From the NCBI GenBank assembly GCA_034370585.1, contig CP139754.1, positions 16,200,001 through 16,264,000 on the forward strand: DNA of 64,000 bases, written 5' to 3'. Of this stretch, positions 60,301-64,000 are shown piece by piece (within the stretch, counting starts at the first letter, position 1; each line of letters starts with the position of its first letter). A program made the position numbers and the translations under genes. A model generated the notes under the pieces. It searched no databases, was not told where the DNA came from, and saw only the letters and a list, made by a program, of their open reading frames with translations. Source of the stretch: Fragaria x ananassa (Eukaryota; Streptophyta; Magnoliopsida; Rosales; Rosaceae).

Positions 60301-60599
60301 GATTTGTTGAATTAGTTTCCGCCTCATTCGCCTCGTTCGCCTAGTCCTTCGTCACCTCGGACCCCCCTTCTTCGCCTGGGCGGTCCCTGGGCAGCTGGTC
60401 GCCTCCCTTCGACGACTTGGAGAAAATCCGGGCGGTAGTGCTCCGCCTACAGCCTAGGCGGGGCAAGGCGGCACCTTTTAGAAGCCTGGTTTCCAGACAT
60501 CGTCGAATCGACTAGTTTTGCTGTCAACTTGGAAATTCTAACGTTGTCCCTTGAAAATTCTTAGGCCCACACTCTTTGGGCTGGGTTTGTTGGGGACAA

Positions 60600-61213
60600 C
60601 CGACTTCTTGGTTTAAGTTTCTAGGTTGAAAGTCTGCCAATAAGCCCGATTTGGGTTGGAATAAAGGGCTGGGTTCATTTTTTGGTCCCTTCCCTAGGTA
60701 TTTATTTTCTATGTTATTTTATTTAAGTTGTTTATTTGTTTATTGTGCCTTAGGTGAGAAATAAAATCTTGCATAAGTTTTGTAGGATTGAACGGGCTTC
60801 ATGCCGGTGTTGGCACTCATTGTGCCTTGTCTGCACTAGGTAGGCGGCGAGTTGCTTGGTTAGTTTAAAGGTTGTTGTCGCTTAGTGGTAGGGTGAAGCT
60901 AAATGTTATCGGATCTATTTTCCAGCGGCAACATAGTTGGAAACCTGATTTATTAGACATTAGGATGTGTAATCGTGTTACATATCTAGTGATCTTTCCA
61001 GTATGTTACCACTCTCTAAAAACAAATAGAGTCGCCATTAAAGTAGTATTCTTTGTTAGTTGGTGTCTGGCTGAATGCATGTGTATTGTAGATATTCATG
61101 CTATTATTTCAGGTCTTTGTAATCAGGGATTTAGGCTCAATATCCCTCCTTATTTTTGATAGTTTTATTAATCAAGGCTCGAGAGCAGCTATACCAGCCC
61201 TTTATTAAAAAAA
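60600..61213 (+). mobile_element. Possible LINE 3'-end fragment
   Basis: The sequence ends ttaatcaaggctcgagagca ... ataccagccctttatt followed by an A-run at about 61205-61213, resembling the 3' UTR and tail of plant LINEs. The upstream part has no intact frame. The left boundary is uncertain. Confidence 0.3.
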
Positions 61214-61740
61214 AATTTATGCACAACTCTATCTCCTGGGCCAATACTTTGTAACTGTTTTTAATCAATGGTGACATTAAAAAGATACCTTCCAGGATAA
61301 GATATCCTCAAAAGAGCGACTATGGAGTTTCGAGACCTAGGGTTTCGAGAGACGGTGGTGCTCTCCTTCCATGCAGGGTTGATGTGGGATTTCCATAGGT
61401 TTAAGTAAATCAACGCAGATTGTGTAGTGGGCAACTTCACATAGTGGATTGCCTTTGCATGTGATCTGGTGGTATTTGAACACGTTGTTGATGAAGGGAA
61501 ATTCACTCGTTTTATTGTTGGTGGTAAAGTTGTATTGTTACTCTCAAGATTTGGTAACACTTCTTGAGCTTAAAATTGGGTTAGAGGTTGGGCTCTTTTG
61601 GCTCATAGATGTTGTCATAGGCGTTGGACCCGTAACTTTGGGCGGTAGGAATGTGTGTCATGGTCTAGGCACCACTACATGTCATTCTAATGTGATATAT
61701 TTTTTGTTTATCAATTCATCATAATACTCATGAAACCACA
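61214..61740. other. Unassigned sequence
   Basis: No gene or element recognised. Confidence 0.4.
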
Positions 61741-62010
61741 AACTCATGTTTTATATTTTATTTTTATAAATTGCACATTGTTTTAGGATATTCTATATCT
61801 TTCTAGATATTCTTTATGTGTGTCTTGGTCTTATGCCAATAGGATATGTAGTTTGACTAGATCTATGTATTCATTATCCCTACTATATTGGTATTATGTA
61901 ATTTCCTATATAAAGGGCTCCTATCAATAAATAAGATATTCATCTTTCAAGATTCTCTATTCTCTTACTATGTCTCTCATTCTCTACACTTTACTCTTTA
62001 TCACGTTATC
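61741..62010 (+). mobile_element. Copia-type LTR remnant (3' part)
   Basis: tatataaagggctcctatca then a T/C-rich leader ending tttatcacgttatcatgcac. This resembles the end of a plant Copia LTR followed by the acacgttatcagcacg-type priming region. No second LTR is present in the window. Confidence 0.4.
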
Positions 62011-63480
62011 ATGCACTTTGTTCTAACCCTAGAGCTAATAGTCCACCATTTGTTTTCCAAAACCCTAAAAAGTGTTTTTTTTGGCTCCTCTGTTCGACTA
62101 CCGCCGCCGCCCGTTTTCCCAGCTGCCGTCCGACATCACCGGCTGCCAATCTCTTGGCCGCCGCCCGCCCACGATTCTTGGTTTCCTCTGACTACAGTTT
62201 TCGACTTCTTCAAGCGTTTGAAGTTTCGAAAGGTATGTTTTGAAACCCTAAACTTTTCCAAGTTCAATAACTCAGGGAGGATAAAGTCGTTTCCTCCATT
62301 CATCATCTCCATTCTACGCTTGGGATTTTGTGCATGCATGTACCAAAATCCTGGAATTTTATTCGCAGGTCAAGAGTGTGTTTGATCACTCTTGTTTCCT
62401 TGTCAGGGTTGTGTACGATCAACCTCGATCTTTCTCCGGATTGTGTTTGATCAATCCAAGGCCTTTTTCCGAATTGTGTTTGATCAATTCGTGGCTTTTC
62501 CGGATTGTGTGTGATCAAACCGAAGGACAAACCATTAAAAGCATCGTTTGTGACCTCTATCGAGTCTCATAACAGCTTGGTTTTGTATGCAAGAGCAACG
62601 TAACATTCTGCTCCTTTGAGTTTTGATGTACTCGATGCCTAAGGCAGATCTTCGCTAGGTATCTGTGGAATCTTTCATTGGAAATGATTAAACCACATGT
62701 TTTGACCCCCAAGCTAACAAGCCTAGATGCCGAGATTTCACATCTCATGCGCTCAAAGTCTTTGACGCGCCACATCGACAAAAGTCTTCAATGGCAATTT
62801 ATGCAAAAAGTAATGACCACAAATTACTGTGGAATGCACTCATGGAGCGTTTCTTGAAACGTTCATATAACTCTGCTTGTTGAGTTATTAGTCAAGTGGA
62901 TAACTTACCACCTTAATTGACTACATATCGTCGATGATATTCCATGGCATCATAATCTATAATCTTTAGCGGATTCGATCATCATCAAGTTCTCTTGGTC
63001 CTCCAAGTTGGTTTGGAATTACCAACAAGACTTGATTTTGATCATACAATTGCAAATGAGAATTGTACATACACTAATGTGATAAACGTATTTGGGATTA
63101 TCCCCTAATGTGGGGACAATAATATGGGTCACGGCAACGGCAGAAAACGCCGTGCCGATGTCTAGAAAAGAGGGGGAGGTGTCGCCGACCCTAATGGCGA
63201 CACTCCCGGTCTAGACACCAATATGTCAAAACTACTCATGTTAGCTTATGATAATGCAACCGTTGTGGATCTCCGGATCACTGGTTCAAGAGTTGTCGAG
63301 CTATCCTTCAATTGTGAATGCATACAAAAAGGTATAGAAAATCAACATAAGGACAATAACGTCATCCTCATGATCACGGATTTCAAAGATTTGGATCATG
63401 CTCTAGCTACCCATGATTTTGACGTCATTGGCTAGACATTGATTTTCTTTCCAAGCTATATGTAATAAGGCGTCGTATCG
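62011..63480 (+). mobile_element. Decayed Copia-type leader and gag
   Basis: A stretch near 62795-62860 reads AKSNDHKLLWNALMERFLKR, reminiscent of the gag of Copia elements, but stops follow at once. A 70-codon frame at 63223-63435 is unrecognised. Between 62350 and 62520 a ttgtgtttgatcaa motif recurs four to five times. Confidence 0.35.
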
Positions 63481-64000
63481 ATGTACTCACATTAACAATA
63501 ATAAATGTTTTGAGAATGTTTTCGAAGTTATGAAACTATTCTCCTCTTATGGTTCGTATTGATTTACAAACAAGATGTACATTTTTACATCGTCCTTAGA
63601 AGTATGGCATATTAACAATCTACATGATTAGATTGTGCCGTTTTGCTCTCCTCCAAGTGAAGATGGCGCACGGCCTTGCATCCTCAAGGAGGATCGCCAA
63701 CGTATTTCCGGTTAAGTCTTCTACCCTATAACGGATATTCCATCATCAATTATTCAACTAGGCTCATCCAAGCTCAGTGTGATGTCTTAGAATTGTCTGA
63801 AATTAAGGAGATAGTGGTTTCAAGTGTGCCTCGCACTATCGACCCTCCACGGACATGCCTGGTCATACTGACTTGGAGTTACCGAAAGCTTTTGATTTTG
63901 GATCCCCCTACGCTATTAAACCAATTGACGTCTTGCAAAAGACGTTGAAGACTTATCAAAACCGGACAATCATCATCATGATCGAATCCTCTAAGTCCTC
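63481..64000. other. Unassigned sequence at the window edge
   Basis: Probably continuation of the decayed retroelement; no domain is recognisable. Confidence 0.3.

Larger units (their letters stand above)
56385..60490 (-). mobile_element. hAT transposon, inactive
   Basis: About 4.1 kb bounded by sub-terminal regions rich in ctaggcg / cgcctag motifs (56390-56460 and 60310-60480). The ends are ggcccaaaagcgctagg on the left and, inverted, ggcttctaaaaggtgccgcc on the right. It contains a multi-exon transposase on the minus strand. The target duplication is not resolved. Confidence 0.7.

Overview
The window is nuclear DNA from a flowering plant, almost certainly a eudicot. The host genes are intron-rich, intergenic DNA is A+T-rich, and the transposon families present (L1-type LINE with RNase H, Copia, Gypsy, Mutator, hAT, CACTA) are those of plant genomes. 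A Rosaceae-like origin is my impression only and is not demonstrated. There are no bacterial operons, CRISPR arrays or rRNA/tRNA genes.

Host genes. (1) The 3' end of an exocyst SEC6 gene (+, 473-1622) is cut by the window edge. (2) A complete ten-exon chloroplast NADPH-thioredoxin reductase C gene, NTRC (+, 21357-26731), uses two GC-AG introns. (3) An ABCG half-transporter locus (-, 27436-31568) keeps its Walker A exon and membrane exons, but the rest of the ATP-binding domain is missing, so it looks like a pseudogene. (4) An intronless CDR1-like aspartic protease lies at 40477-41739 (-). (5) A complete seven-exon, circularly permuted organellar GTPase of the Mtg1/DGP2 type lies at 49712-54541 (-). 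I see no functional link between these neighbours; they are ordinary dispersed plant genes.

Mobile DNA fills the rest. At 2.8-8.85 kb there is a LINE whose 5' third is inverted relative to its 3' two thirds, with a 17-bp target duplication, as expected from twin priming. At 9.8-10.1 kb there is a Mutator-type MITE. At 12.2-20.9 kb an unrecognised older element is split by a complete young Copia element (15458-20241). The ABCG introns hold a CACTA end inside a perfect 178-bp duplication, and a MITE. At 32.6-34.75 kb there are CACTA remnants.

At 36.1-39.0 kb a palindromic MITE with telomere-like repeats contains a second Mutator element, which carries a host gene fragment, and a solo LTR. At 42.6-47.15 kb there is a non-coding Gypsy-type element full of tandem repeats. 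At 54.9-55.8 kb a small TIR element carries the first exon of an S-RNase-binding-protein/BOI-like gene. At 56.4-60.5 kb there is a dead hAT transposon, and at 55.8-56.4 and 60.6-64 kb there are decayed retroelements.

I did not find a convincing new biochemical system. The most informative material is structural: the twin-primed LINE, the three-level nest, the gene-fragment captures, and the duplication that copied a splice donor. Exon boundaries were placed by reading splice sites and keeping reading frame; a few may be off by a base or two.
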